Positions 28,260 through 37,541 of a stretch of DNA of 64,000 nucleotides are shown here, in pieces. Origin of the DNA: Streptomyces sp. NBC_00464. GTDB lineage: Bacteria > Actinomycetota > Actinomycetes > Streptomycetales > Streptomycetaceae. Below the pieces are notes generated by a model that saw only the letters and a program-made list of their open reading frames with translations, had not been told where the DNA came from and did no database searches. The DNA lies in assembly GCF_036013915.1 (NCBI RefSeq), contig NZ_CP107899.1, positions 8,274,001-8,338,000 on the forward strand, given 5' to 3'. Position 1 is the stretch's first letter, and each line of letters starts with the position of its first letter. The position numbers were made by a program, and so were the translations under genes.

Positions 28260-29108
28260 GTTCGCGTCCCTCGCCAGGGTGGTGTGGATTCATGGGTGAG
28301 ACGGCGGGTCATGAGAGCGATCATCGCGATGTAGATCATGGCGGTGGAGCGGGCGGGGAGGGCTTCGTAGTCTCGGGCCAGGCGGCGGTGGTGCATGAGC
28401 CAGCCCAGCCCCAGCGTGCGCTTGACCGCCCACCTGTGGGGCAGGACGACGAAGCCCTTGGTGCCCGGGGTGCGTCGGAACGACTTCGAGGTCGATACCG
28501 AGGCGGGCGGCATGGTCGACGAGGTACTCGCGGTAGCCGCGGTCGGCCCAGCCCTTGCGGATGCCGGGGTGGTCTGCGGCGAGGCGGTTGAGGAGGTGTT
28601 CGCCAGCGACGGAGTCCTGGATGGTGACGGCGGTCACCAGCACCGTCAGCATCAGGCCGGTCGTGTCGATGATGATGCTCCGCCTGCGGCCGACGATCCT
28701 CTTGCCCACGTCAGCACCCCTCTCGCGAGCGGGAACGTTGGTGGAGGTCTTCACGCTCTGTGCGTCGATGACGAAACCGGTCGGTTCCGGGCTGCGGCCT
28801 TCTTCCTCCCGGACCCGGCGCCGCAGCAGGGCGTTGAGGTGCTCGAAGATGCCGTCCTTTTCCCACCGACCGAAGTAGTGGTAGACGCTGTTCCAGTGCG
28901 GGTAGTCGTGCGGGAGGTAGCGCCAGGGGATCCCGGTGCGGGCCACGTTGAGAATCGCGTCGAGCAGGTCGCGCAGATTGTGCTGAGGCGGGGTGCCGGT
29001 GTTTGGTCCGTGGCGGGCCTTGTCGTCCCGCCGGCTCGTCAGCAGTGGTTCCACCAGGCTCCACCGGGCATCGGGCAAGTCACTGGGATACCGCCGACGT
29101 TCGCTCAT
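28260..29108 (-). pseudogene. IS5-family transposase, frameshifted
   Basis: From the ATG at 29108 the protein reads RYPSDLPDARWSLVEPLL, GIPWRYLPHDYPHWNSVYHY and VIDAQSVKTSTNVPARERG, a good IS5-type DDE transposase. Near 28475 it shifts frame; the true continuation, GFVVLPHRWAVKRTLG and WLMHHRRLARDYEALP, is in the next frame and ends near 28260. It is about 280 residues when repaired, the same family as the intact copy at 51046-51888 but clearly diverged from it. Confidence 0.85.
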
Positions 29109-29388
29109 GCTCCCCAGGCGGCGACAGGCCCGCTCAGCACGGCAGGGCGCGCGCGGCAGAAGCGGAAGCATTCGTAGTGAACCGTTGCCCCTTTGCGATG
29201 AAATAGGAGCAGATGGGGTGCAACGGTGCCTTCACGGCCGTCTCCGCACCACCGGGACCGATGGCCTCTTCAGCCCCACCAGTCACTCGCCATGAACCTG
29301 AACTTAGAGATACATATAGTGCCTAAACACCCACAGTGCCTGTTTCTGATCCCGGGTTTTGAGTAGCTTTGGGGTCTGAGTTGGCGGG

Positions 29389-30045
29389 GTGTCCGAGGAC
29401 ACCGGGCAAGCCGGAGAGCGGGTGTGTGCGGGCTGCAGTGATCGGCTGAGGCCGGAAGCGCGGCCGACGGCCGTGTACTGCTCGGCAGCATGTCGTTCCA
29501 GGCGGTGGCGTCGGAACTGTCGGCTGCGCAAGCGGGTGGCCGCGGAGGTGAGCGGTTCCGGTCAGGCCAGGTGCCCCGAGTGCGGGGTCAGTTGGGTGGC
29601 CGGGGTGGACCGGCGTTCGAACGCCGTGTACTGCTCGCCCGCGTGCGTCACGAGGGCCTGGCGGGCCCGGAAGGAAACGCTCGACGAACGCTCACGGTGC
29701 GGCCACATGTGCGGCATCGCCTGCCTGCGCATGGCGCTCCTGATTCGTACCGGTGCGGCGCACACCATGTCCGAACTCCTCAACGGCGCCCGGAAGCGCG
29801 GGGCGTACACCGAGGACCTGGACACCGCAACGATCCGCTGCCTGATCTACGCCCCGTTCGTCCAGTACGTGCTGAACGTCCAAGCGCTGGACGCCGAGGT
29901 TTACCCGGCCCTGACCGTGCCCGGCCTCCACAACCTTCTTGACGACGGGCGCCTCGTGATGGCGTCCGTCGTCAAGGAGATCCGCCTGGCCCGAGAACCC
30001 CGCCCCAGGGCACGGGCGGCCACCTCGTCCTCGTCACCGGCCGCA
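29389..30045 (+). pseudogene. Cys-rich domain fused to a C39-like peptidase, broken
   Basis: From GTG at 29389, residues about 10-100 hold two CxxC...CSxAC zinc-ribbon-like units (CAGCSDRLRPEARPTAVYCS and ARCPECGVSW...YCSPAC). They are followed by a papain-like C39-type core: CGHMCGIACLRMALL with the catalytic Cys, and VMASVVKEIRLAREP. The segment with the catalytic histidine, GGHLVLVTGRRF, appears in a shifted frame at about 30020-30050, right before a junction with minus-strand coding. Actinobacterial C39-like proteins of this size process or bind peptides. The frameshift and lost 3' end make it non-functional as read. Confidence 0.6.
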
Positions 30046-30247
30046 GGTTCGCAGCGAAGGTCTCCGCGGCGGCCTCCGGCAGGAGACCGAGCTGTTCGTC
30101 CAGCCAGATCCGCCAGGGCTCGTACTCGTCCAGCACCGCCAGGTCGTAGGAGAGCATCCGGTTCTCCGGCGGGCGTTTGCCGTAGCGGTGGCGCTGTTCG
30201 GCGACGAACTGGGGGCCGAAGCGCCGAAGGGCCTGTTCTGTGGTCAT
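29972..30247 (-). CDS. Small protein divergent from the GHKL-nuclease gene (3' end replaced)
   Basis: Ninety-one codons from the ATG at 30247. The first 67 residues are protein-like and acidic/aromatic (LSYDLAVLDEYEPWRIWLDE, then QLGLLPEAAAETFAANL). The rest runs into the antisense of the C39-like remnant near 30045, so the natural C-terminus is missing. I do not recognise the family. It is divergent from the large ATPase-nuclease gene with 100 bases between starts; whether it was once part of that system is unknown. Confidence 0.45.
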   Translation of the reverse strand: MTTEQALRRFGPQFVAEQRHRYGKRPPENRMLSYDLAVLDEYEPWRIWLDEQLGLLPEAAAETFAANLRPVTRTRWPPVPWGGVLGPGGSP

Positions 30248-30346
30248 GGGCCCGGATTCTCCGCTTTCCCGCCCCCGCGCGCACCCAGTTTGAGAGGCTG
30301 CTCGAGCAGCTGTGACATATGGGCATCGGAGTGGGGGAGTAGCGGT

Positions 30347-33300
30347 ATGGCAGAGGGGGGCCGGCGACCGTCGGCGGAGCGTGTGCGGCAGCGCCGGTCG
30401 GCGGCCGTGCGCAGGCGCGTGCACGAGAAGGCGCTGGTCGAGGTGCGTGGCTGTCTGCGGGACTGGGACGACGACCGTGACGCGGCTCGCGAGGCCAAGG
30501 CCGTGATCGATACGCTCATCGCGCCCGAGTACCAGGGCCGGGCGCTCATCGAGTTGTTGCAGAACGCACATGACGCGCACCCGGCCGGTGCCGCCGACGG
30601 ACGTGTCGAGATCCGGCTGGACGAGGAGGAGGGTGAGTACGGCACCCTCTATGTGGCCAATCAGGGCAAGCCGTTCAGTAGCAAGAACTTCAAGGACCTG
30701 TGCAGCATCGCCCTGTCCCGCAAACGTGCCGACGCGGGGATCGGCCACAAGGGCGTCGGGTTCAAGAGCGTGCTGAACCTGTGCGGTGCCCCTGAGGTCT
30801 ACAGCGTCGACAGGGAGGGGTCCCGGATCCCCGACGGGCTCACCTTCCGCTTCGCCCGGCTCGACGACTACGATGCGCTCGCCCGCGAGGTGGCACCCGA
30901 GCGCGCGGATTTCCCCGACTACTTGAAGGCGAACCTGCACACGCTGAAGGTGCCGGTCTTCCTGAAAGAGGCGCCGAAGACCATCCACAACTTCACACGC
31001 CGGGGCTTCGTCACCGTCGTCCGTCTGCCGCTGAAGTCCGCCGACGCCTGCTCGGCCGCAGCCGCACAGGTGCGGGAGCTCATGGACGACAGTGCCCCGT
31101 TCGAGCTGTTCCTCGACCGCCTGGAACGCGTCCAGCTGGAGTGGCGGGCCGCAGGGGAGAACCGGCGCAGAACGTACGACCGTCAGGTTCAGATGCTGCA
31201 CCAGGCCCGGGGCCTGAAGGTGCAACAGGTCACCTTGCGCCGACGGATGCGACTGATCGTCATCTGCGGGAAGGCCGACCCGGACCGCGCCCGGGAGGCG
31301 CTCACCGCGTCGATCGAGAAGAACGGGATGCGACACGACTGGATGGCTTGGGAGAAGAAAGCAGAGGTCCGCGTCGCCGTACCGGTCGGCGATCCCCTCG
31401 ACAAGGGGCGGCTGTACACCTTCCTGCCGATGGGCGAGCAGATCGCGGCTCCTCTGCGCGGCTTCGTCCACGCCCCGTTCTTCGCCGAGATGAACCGGCG
31501 CTCGTTCAACGCGGGGGTGCCGTGGAACGACCTGCTGCTCGACACCGTGGCCAAGACGTGTGCCCGCGCGGTGCTCGCCACGACGGACGGACGCGCACCC
31601 ATTCCCTCCGGGGCGCTCGTCGACCTGATGTGCTGGCAATCGCCCAAGGCACTGCCCCGGCTCACCACCGCCTTCCAACAGCTCGGTCACGGCATCACCC
31701 AAGTGCCGTTCATCCCGACGATCGCCGCGGCGTCCGGCACGCGCACATCCCTGCACCAGGCAGTGCTGTGGGAAGGCAAGGAGCCCGCCACGGCCTTCAC
31801 CCCGCACGCGGTCGCCGCCACGGGGATCACCGACCTCCTCGACCCGCAGCTGCATCCCGTTCGGCTACGGGAGCTGGTGTCTTTGGCCGGGAGTATGGGC
31901 ACGCGCCTCGAACCGCCCACGGAGCGCCTCGCCTCCTGGGCCGAGCGGCTCGCCGAGGCGACCGCCCGCGCACCCTTCGACCCCGGATGGTGGGCGGACT
32001 TCTACTACGACCTCTCACAGGAGTTCCCTGACGGCTGGGACGTCGCCGGCAAGCGGATCATCCTCACGGCCGGGCCGGCGCTGGCACCGGCCGCCGCGGA
32101 AGGCGTCTTCTTCGACCGGGAGTCCCCACGGAGGCCCTCTCTTCCGGCCCTGCCCACCGGACTGTCGGGCAGGCTGCACTTCCTGCACGAGGCCATCACC
32201 TGGACCGGCAAAGGCCGCAAGCGCAGAGCGCAGGGCCGCACCTGGCTCAAGACAGTCGGCCTCGTCCACGACTACAGCGCCGACCAAGTGCTCGAGGTCG
32301 TGGCCGCGGCCCTGCGCGCGGACGGAGAGGGAAAAGACGACGACAACGTGCGCATGGCCTGCCTCCGCTACGCCTGCGTGCTGTCCCACACCCTGGAGAG
32401 GGAGGGACGCAAGCCTCCGCGACTGCATGGTCTCCGGGTCCCGACACGGGGCGGCTGGCAGAAGGCGAGCGTTGCCATGTTCGGGTCGGGGTGGTCGGGA
32501 GAGCACTCCGCAGTCGATGACACCCTGACCCGGTTCCTGGAGCATGTCCGCGAACTGTCCTCCGTACTCACCCACACCGAGCGGCAGCTCCTCCGCGGCC
32601 CCGAGGAACTCTGCGGGGACGCGACCCCTGTCCAGGCCATGCGGCGCTTCCTCGAACGGCACTACGTCGCTCACGGCCTCCGCCCCCGCGACGAGCACTT
32701 CCGTACCGAAGTGCGAGGCGAGGTTCTCAACCGGCCCGCCCGTTTCTGGGCCCCGAACAGACAAGATCTGCTGCCACAGTGGCAAACGACCGCCGAGCAC
32801 TGGCCGAACCGGCGGCACGTCGGCTACGTCAGCGTTTACTACCACTCACGCTCCCTTACTACGGCCGCGCTGCCCGGACAGGGCGTCTACGCCAGCTTCA
32901 GCGAGGAAGACCGCAGGCTGTACGCGGAACTCATCGTGCACGGCCTCGCCATCTCCTGGCCCGACTCCGCGCTGGAGATGCACTTCATACGCCGCACCGA
33001 CACAGCCGGGACCTGGTGGCCCACCCCGCTGGCCGCCTTCCTCACCCACGCGCCGTGGATCCCGCAGACCTCCCTCTCAGGCGACCCATCGGAGGGAACG
33101 GTGTTCGCGACCGCGGGCCGCGCCTGGTGGTGGCAGGCCACGCAGTCCCCGCCCCCGTTTCTCAGCGTGGTGCCCGCGGCCTTGCGCAGCAGTCGGTCCA
33201 CCAAGCTCATGGCACGCCTCGGCCTGCTCGGCATCCGCTCCTGGGACGATGCCGGCACCGCGCTCGACAGGCTCGGCCACCTGCCCGACCTGGTGCAAGC

Positions 33301-35686
33301 CAGGCCTCACCTGCGCGAAGGCAGGCTCGCACACGAGATCGGACGGGAGTACGAGAAGGCATGGGCCCAGCTGCTGCCCGCCCAGGGCGGCACACGTACC
33401 GCCGACGGCGGGCACGCCACGCCACCGCACCGGCTGCTGGTCCACCGGGCCGGCGTCCTCGAATCGCTGGACCCGGCGCAGACGGACGAGACGGTCTTCG
33501 CCCCCGACCCTGACGGGGCTCAGAACCGGATCCTCCTGGACCGTGTCCCGGTACCCGTGATCCCGATCGGGGACAAGGCGCTTGGCGCCCGGGTCCACGC
33601 CTTCCTAGACAAGAGGGCGGCGTTCGACATCCAACGGTGCGGCGACGCCACACACGACATCCAGGCCGACGGACTGCCCGTCCGTGAGGCGATACGACTG
33701 CCACTGGTCCAGTACGCAGGTCCCTGGCTGCTCACCCTGGTCGCCGCTCTGCTGGAGTTCGACGAGGAGCGTGCGTCCCGGACGGAACCCGTGGCCGTGG
33801 CCGAGGCGACCAGCCTCCTGCGCCACTGCGAGGTGGCCGTGGCCGGCGAAGCCGTCGTCTGGATCGCCGGACACCGTCTCACCGAGAAGGGTACGGAGCG
33901 CGCCCTGCTCCACCCCCACCCCGACCGTCCCTGTGTCGTCGTCGTACACAGCGGGCTACGCACCGGCTGGCGGATACTCCGCTCCGCCGCGCCCGCCCTC
34001 GCCGCTCTCATCCGTGCTCCCCACCTCGAGCACATCCTGTGGAAGGCACTGACCCGGCTGGAGGAGCGGGGCCTGAAGACGGACGACGTTTCCGAGGAGG
34101 ATCTCGCCGACGTCCTGGACTTGCGGCAGCACCAGTTGCGCGCCGTCCTCGCCGAGCGGGCCTCGCAGCGCTCCGGCAGCACGCGGCTCGTGCCGCTGCT
34201 CGCCTGCCTCGACCTCGACCTCGCGGAGGAACTTCAGCAACGCATCGAGGACTTTCCCGACCGTGCTGCCCTCCTGGCCTGGCTCACCTCCCGGGCTGGA
34301 ACACCGGACGCGGAACGCCTCATGCGGCTCCTGGACGACGACGATCCGGAACGGCAGCTGAGGGCCCTGTCCGTAACCCTGGCCGAGGCCAACCGCGCCT
34401 GGCAGGCACTGGGCCTGCCGCCGATCGACAACACCGACCGGCACGAACGGCAGTTCGCGGCCTGGCTCCAACGGAACCGTCCCGCACTCGCCGAGCGGGT
34501 CAGGGACGCCCATGCCGACGACTACCGCTCCGGCAGGTCCCTGACTTCCTACGTGCGGCTGCGTGGCCTGCCCGCGCTCGCCCCGGACCCGGCCTGGCAC
34601 ACGACACTCTGGGACCTCACCGACCAACTCCTCCAGGCTCACGCGGACACCTGGCTGAACCGATCGCTCCCCGCACAACCGTCGACGTCCCGCGCGCTGG
34701 CGCCGCTCACCGAGGTCCGCGAGTCATCCACCGCCGCAGTCCACCGGCATCTGCCGCGCCTACGGCAGCTGATCGAGGACTGGCAGCGTCTGCGTCCGAC
34801 CACCGTGGTGCCTCCGCCCCCGCAAGAGGTACTGCGAGCGCTGGACGGCCAAGGGCTGCTGGACTTCGAGGCCCTGTCCAAGAAGGCGTTGATCACCTGG
34901 CTCAACGACCACAGCCACTGGCCAGCGGGTATGCCCCTGTCCGACCGGCCGGCCCAACTAGGGCTGTCCCCGACGAACTCGCCGACGCCTGCCGGGCACA
35001 GCGGTACGCCCGCGGGCACCAGCCGATCCGGAGCACCCCTGCCGGGCCCCCAAGTGGTCATGAACGGCAGGCTCGTCCCGGCAGGTCCGGACGACCTGGC
35101 GGCGCTGGCCCGTGAGGTGGCCGCGGACCTGACACCGGAACAACGCGCCACCCCGGCCACGACCGTCACCGCACTCGTCCCGCGCATTCCCAGGCCGCGC
35201 ACCCCGCTGCAGCCCGCCACCGGATCACAGGGCGGCTCCTACCAGGCCGCGGGCAACGACCAGGACCGCACCCTACCGGTGGGCCTCGCGGGGGAGGCAG
35301 CGGTGGCCACGTGGCTGCACGAGCAGTTCGGCGTCGCACCACAGGACTCGTGGAAGTCGAGCCTGCGCGTGCACGGACTGGCAGGTGCGCAGCCGGGGGA
35401 CGACCGGCTCGGCTACGACTTCCTCATCCATGACGGCGACGCGACCTACCTCTACGAGGTCAAGTCGTCCACGGGCGACAGCGGAGAGATCATCCTGGGC
35501 GAGTCGGAGGTGCGACGCGCTTCCCGGCCGGCCCAGGGAGAGACGTACTTCATCGTGTACGTCTCTGACGTCCTGGACCGCGACCGCCGCAACATCACCG
35601 TCCTGCCCAACCCATTCAGTGCCCCCGACCTCGCCGGCTACGAACTGGTCAGCACCCAGATGAGGCTCCGATTCAATCTTGGTTGA
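30347..35686 (+). CDS. Sacsin/Hsp90-like GHKL ATPase fused to DUF3883 nuclease-like domain; candidate phage-defence protein
   Basis: A 1,779-residue protein; ATG at 30347 has GGGGGAG seven bases upstream. Residues about 40-260 form a GHKL ATPase of the sacsin N-terminal type: N-box ALIELLQNAHDA (67-77), VANQGKPF (103-110) in the position of the DxG motif, and the lid GHKGVGFKS (133-141). A middle of about 1,350 residues has no recognisable repeats. Residues about 1640-1760 match DUF3883/NOV_C: GLAGEAA (E1650), GYDF (D1691) and YEVKSS (E1704, K1706), a PD-(D/E)xK arrangement. Family knowledge: such ATPase-nuclease fusions cluster with restriction and other defence genes. No methylase or partner is adjacent. 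The stop TGA coincides with the first bases of an IS3 terminus, so a few C-terminal residues may be lost. Confidence 0.85.
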   Translation: MAEGGRRPSAERVRQRRSAAVRRRVHEKALVEVRGCLRDWDDDRDAAREAKAVIDTLIAPEYQGRALIELLQNAHDAHPAGAADGRVEIRLDEEEGEYGTLYVANQGKPFSSKNFKDLCSIALSRKRADAGIGHKGVGFKSVLNLCGAPEVYSVDREGSRIPDGLTFRFARLDDYDALAREVAPERADFPDYLKANLHTLKVPVFLKEAPKTIHNFTRRGFVTVVRLPLKSADACSAAAAQVRELMDDSAPFELFLDRLERVQLEWRAAGENRRRTYDRQVQMLHQARGLKVQQVTLRRRMRLIVICGKADPDRAREALTASIEKNGMRHDWMAWEKKAEVRVAVPVGDPLDKGRLYTFLPMGEQIAAPLRGFVHAPFFAEMNRRSFNAGVPWNDLLLDTVAKTCARAVLATTDGRAPIPSGALVDLMCWQSPKALPRLTTAFQQLGHGITQVPFIPTIAAASGTRTSLHQAVLWEGKEPATAFTPHAVAATGITDLLDPQLHPVRLRELVSLAGSMGTRLEPPTERLASWAERLAEATARAPFDPGWWADFYYDLSQEFPDGWDVAGKRIILTAGPALAPAAAEGVFFDRESPRRPSLPALPTGLSGRLHFLHEAITWTGKGRKRRAQGRTWLKTVGLVHDYSADQVLEVVAAALRADGEGKDDDNVRMACLRYACVLSHTLEREGRKPPRLHGLRVPTRGGWQKASVAMFGSGWSGEHSAVDDTLTRFLEHVRELSSVLTHTERQLLRGPEELCGDATPVQAMRRFLERHYVAHGLRPRDEHFRTEVRGEVLNRPARFWAPNRQDLLPQWQTTAEHWPNRRHVGYVSVYYHSRSLTTAALPGQGVYASFSEEDRRLYAELIVHGLAISWPDSALEMHFIRRTDTAGTWWPTPLAAFLTHAPWIPQTSLSGDPSEGTVFATAGRAWWWQATQSPPPFLSVVPAALRSSRSTKLMARLGLLGIRSWDDAGTALDRLGHLPDLVQARPHLREGRLAHEIGREYEKAWAQLLPAQGGTRTADGGHATPPHRLLVHRAGVLESLDPAQTDETVFAPDPDGAQNRILLDRVPVPVIPIGDKALGARVHAFLDKRAAFDIQRCGDATHDIQADGLPVREAIRLPLVQYAGPWLLTLVAALLEFDEERASRTEPVAVAEATSLLRHCEVAVAGEAVVWIAGHRLTEKGTERALLHPHPDRPCVVVVHSGLRTGWRILRSAAPALAALIRAPHLEHILWKALTRLEERGLKTDDVSEEDLADVLDLRQHQLRAVLAERASQRSGSTRLVPLLACLDLDLAEELQQRIEDFPDRAALLAWLTSRAGTPDAERLMRLLDDDDPERQLRALSVTLAEANRAWQALGLPPIDNTDRHERQFAAWLQRNRPALAERVRDAHADDYRSGRSLTSYVRLRGLPALAPDPAWHTTLWDLTDQLLQAHADTWLNRSLPAQPSTSRALAPLTEVRESSTAAVHRHLPRLRQLIEDWQRLRPTTVVPPPPQEVLRALDGQGLLDFEALSKKALITWLNDHSHWPAGMPLSDRPAQLGLSPTNSPTPAGHSGTPAGTSRSGAPLPGPQVVMNGRLVPAGPDDLAALAREVAADLTPEQRATPATTVTALVPRIPRPRTPLQPATGSQGGSYQAAGNDQDRTLPVGLAGEAAVATWLHEQFGVAPQDSWKSSLRVHGLAGAQPGDDRLGYDFLIHDGDATYLYEVKSSTGDSGEIILGESEVRRASRPAQGETYFIVYVSDVLDRDRRNITVLPNPFSAPDLAGYELVSTQMRLRFNLG

Positions 35687-35900
35687 ACCAAATCAAGGGG
35701 ACGGTCAGTTCGAAGTCTCTGGCGACCTGCCCGACCGAGCGGTCACCTTGTCGACACAGACCGACGATCTCATCCTTCAACTCCGGCGTGAACGAACGAC
35801 GAGGGCGCCGAGGCTTCTTCTTCCCCATGCTCTCCAAGATGGACATCCTCCCGGGGCTGAACCCCAGATCTCGAATGCCCGTCAAAGAGGATCAAGCCCA
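35684..35900 (-). mobile_element. IS3 remnant, about 217 bp
   Basis: On the minus strand the right end reads TGGGCTTGATCC, then orfA from about 35846 (RRPRRSFTPELKDEIVGLCR and SVGQVARDFELT). The frame is cut after FELT and ends at the far terminus near 35684. Only the first 60 codons of orfA remain between two TG-type ends, so this is a deleted, MITE-like relic of the same IS3 type as at 25653. Confidence 0.7.
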
Positions 35901-36004
35901 ATCGCGAGCTCGGCCTGGATGCGGTCGGCCTCCTCCCGCAGCTCGTCCACACGGCGGCGAGCATCCAGCTCACGCTGCTCAAGCAACGCCACAACCGACG
36001 GCAT
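35901..36004 (-). pseudogene. N-terminal stub of a coiled-coil protein cut by the IS3 relic
   Basis: ATG at 36004 opens VVALLEQRELDARRRVDELR and EEADRIQAELAI, a regular amphipathic helix. It then runs into the IS terminus and stops seven residues later. Similar starts occur in small actinobacterial IS-associated proteins, but I cannot name the family. Confidence 0.5.
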
Positions 36005-36161
36005 CCTCGGCCTCCCCAGGAGCGACGACACGACAGGCCACCACTCTCACGAAATCGCCACCCCTCTGCCTGACCAGCGAAAACGTCGCCCTCAGGTTCG
36101 GTACGACAACACCTACTGAGTTCGAACGTGAAATGTCGTTGGGCGCCCTTGACGGCCCGAA

Positions 36162-36704
36162 TCAGACCGACGTGAGCTCCAGCGTGCCGAGGGGGAGGTA
36201 GAGGCTGGAGACCGTTCCGAGGCCGAGGGTGCACAGGGTGATGTCGGTGGACACTCCGGTGTAGTTGACCAGGACGGTATCCCCGGCGAACACTCCAGCA
36301 GTGACGACTCCGGTGGCGGTGACGGTGTAGACCCCACCGGCCGCGACCCTGGTGTAGTTGGTGCTCAGAGTGCTGGTCTGTCCGGTGTTCCAGGTGATCG
36401 TGTACGTGAACGTTCCGGGGCCGAGCAGGTCGGCGCAGCTGGTCGTAGTCGTCGCGGACGCGCTGCGCGTCCCTGAGGTGATCGCCGGCTGCGACAGTGA
36501 GACACATGGGCCGTAGAGAGCGGTCGTTGAGACGGTCACGGTCTGTGGCGTGAGGGTGAGCGGCGGGCTGTAGCTGTTGAGGACGCTCGTCGGCGGAGTG
36601 CAGGTCATGTCCAGCACACCCGCATTGGCCGGTGTGGCCAGGAACGCGACCGAGCCGACCCACATGACTAATGTCGCGATGACGAGACTCAGTGCACGTT
36701 TCAT
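36162..36704 (-). CDS. Small secreted beta-rich protein
   Basis: A 180-residue protein from the ATG at 36704 behind GGAGGAG at six bases. KRALSLVIATLVMWVGSVAF ending ATPANA is a Sec signal peptide. The mature part (about 150 residues) is almost all Thr/Ser/Val-rich strands (PQTVTVSTTALYGPC, then YTVTATGVVTAGVF) with four cysteines that could form two disulfides. It looks like a streptomycete extracellular protein of unknown function. There is no partner gene; transposon debris lies downstream. Confidence 0.75.
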   Translation of the reverse strand: MKRALSLVIATLVMWVGSVAFLATPANAGVLDMTCTPPTSVLNSYSPPLTLTPQTVTVSTTALYGPCVSLSQPAITSGTRSASATTTTSCADLLGPGTFTYTITWNTGQTSTLSTNYTRVAAGGVYTVTATGVVTAGVFAGDTVLVNYTGVSTDITLCTLGLGTVSSLYLPLGTLELTSV

Positions 36705-37541
36705 GTTCGGCTCCTCCACTCGGTGGCATACGCCATCCGAGCCTGGTACCGCGCCGGCAGACGGCGGGTGTCTGTGATCTCCCGCCCGGCTGGGCGAGAG
36801 TCTGTTCGCGAAGTGGGTTGGCGCACGGTTGACCCCGGAACGGGCGAGGAACCCGCGGCGATCGGAGTCGGAACGAGCGGTGGTCTTGGTCACCGGCCAG
36901 GTCTCCTGCAAGCCGGATACGGCAGACACGAAGGGAATCCGAGATCCCGCGGAACGCCGCGTCTACGCTCCGGCGGCCTCACCCATCCGAGCGGCCTCCG
37001 ATGACCTCATAGCCGCTCTGTCCATCTCTCTTGGAGAGTCTCAGAATCCCAGCGCTTGTCAACAACCCGGTTCGTTCGCGTACCCACCCCGGCCGACCGC
37101 GGCCCCGGCCAGCCGTGGTGCCTCGGTATCCCGCGAGAGCCTGATCATCTGCGAGCGCATGGAAACCGTCCCGTTCCTCATGCGCGGTCGGTAGAAGATC
37201 GCGGAAGAGAACGACTTCCTGCTCGACGACCTCGAGTTCGCGTGGGGGCCACCCATCCGAACTCAATCGGTCAGCAGCAGTGGACGAGCCGGGGCGGGAC
37301 AGGGCGACCCTGTCCGGCCCCGGCTGTCGTGCGGTAGGCCGAGGTCGAGCGCCTCCTGGGCAAAGTCGGCCCGGACCGGGCTGGGCTGGTCAGCGGGCGG
37401 CGGAGAGCCGTCCGGGTGCGCGGCTGCCAGCGCTCGGCCAGCTCGTCCTTCCAGCCGTTGGGCGGGGGCGCGGGATGCCCTGGGCGGCGAGCTGGTCGCG
37501 CTCCCAGCCGTCGGCGGGCGTGCGGGCGGCTTCGACCGGTT
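36705..37541. other. Gap of about 840 bases
   Basis: No convincing gene. A short piece near 37195-37260 (KIAEENDFLLDDLEFAW on the plus strand) has the flavour of an IS3 orfA coiled coil but is too short to assign. Confidence 0.4.

Noticed and set aside
29972..31855. A 627-codon minus-strand frame crossing the start of the ATPase-nuclease gene
   Set aside because: Only its last 91 codons (from the ATG at 30247) look like protein; the rest is antisense of the GHKL domain.
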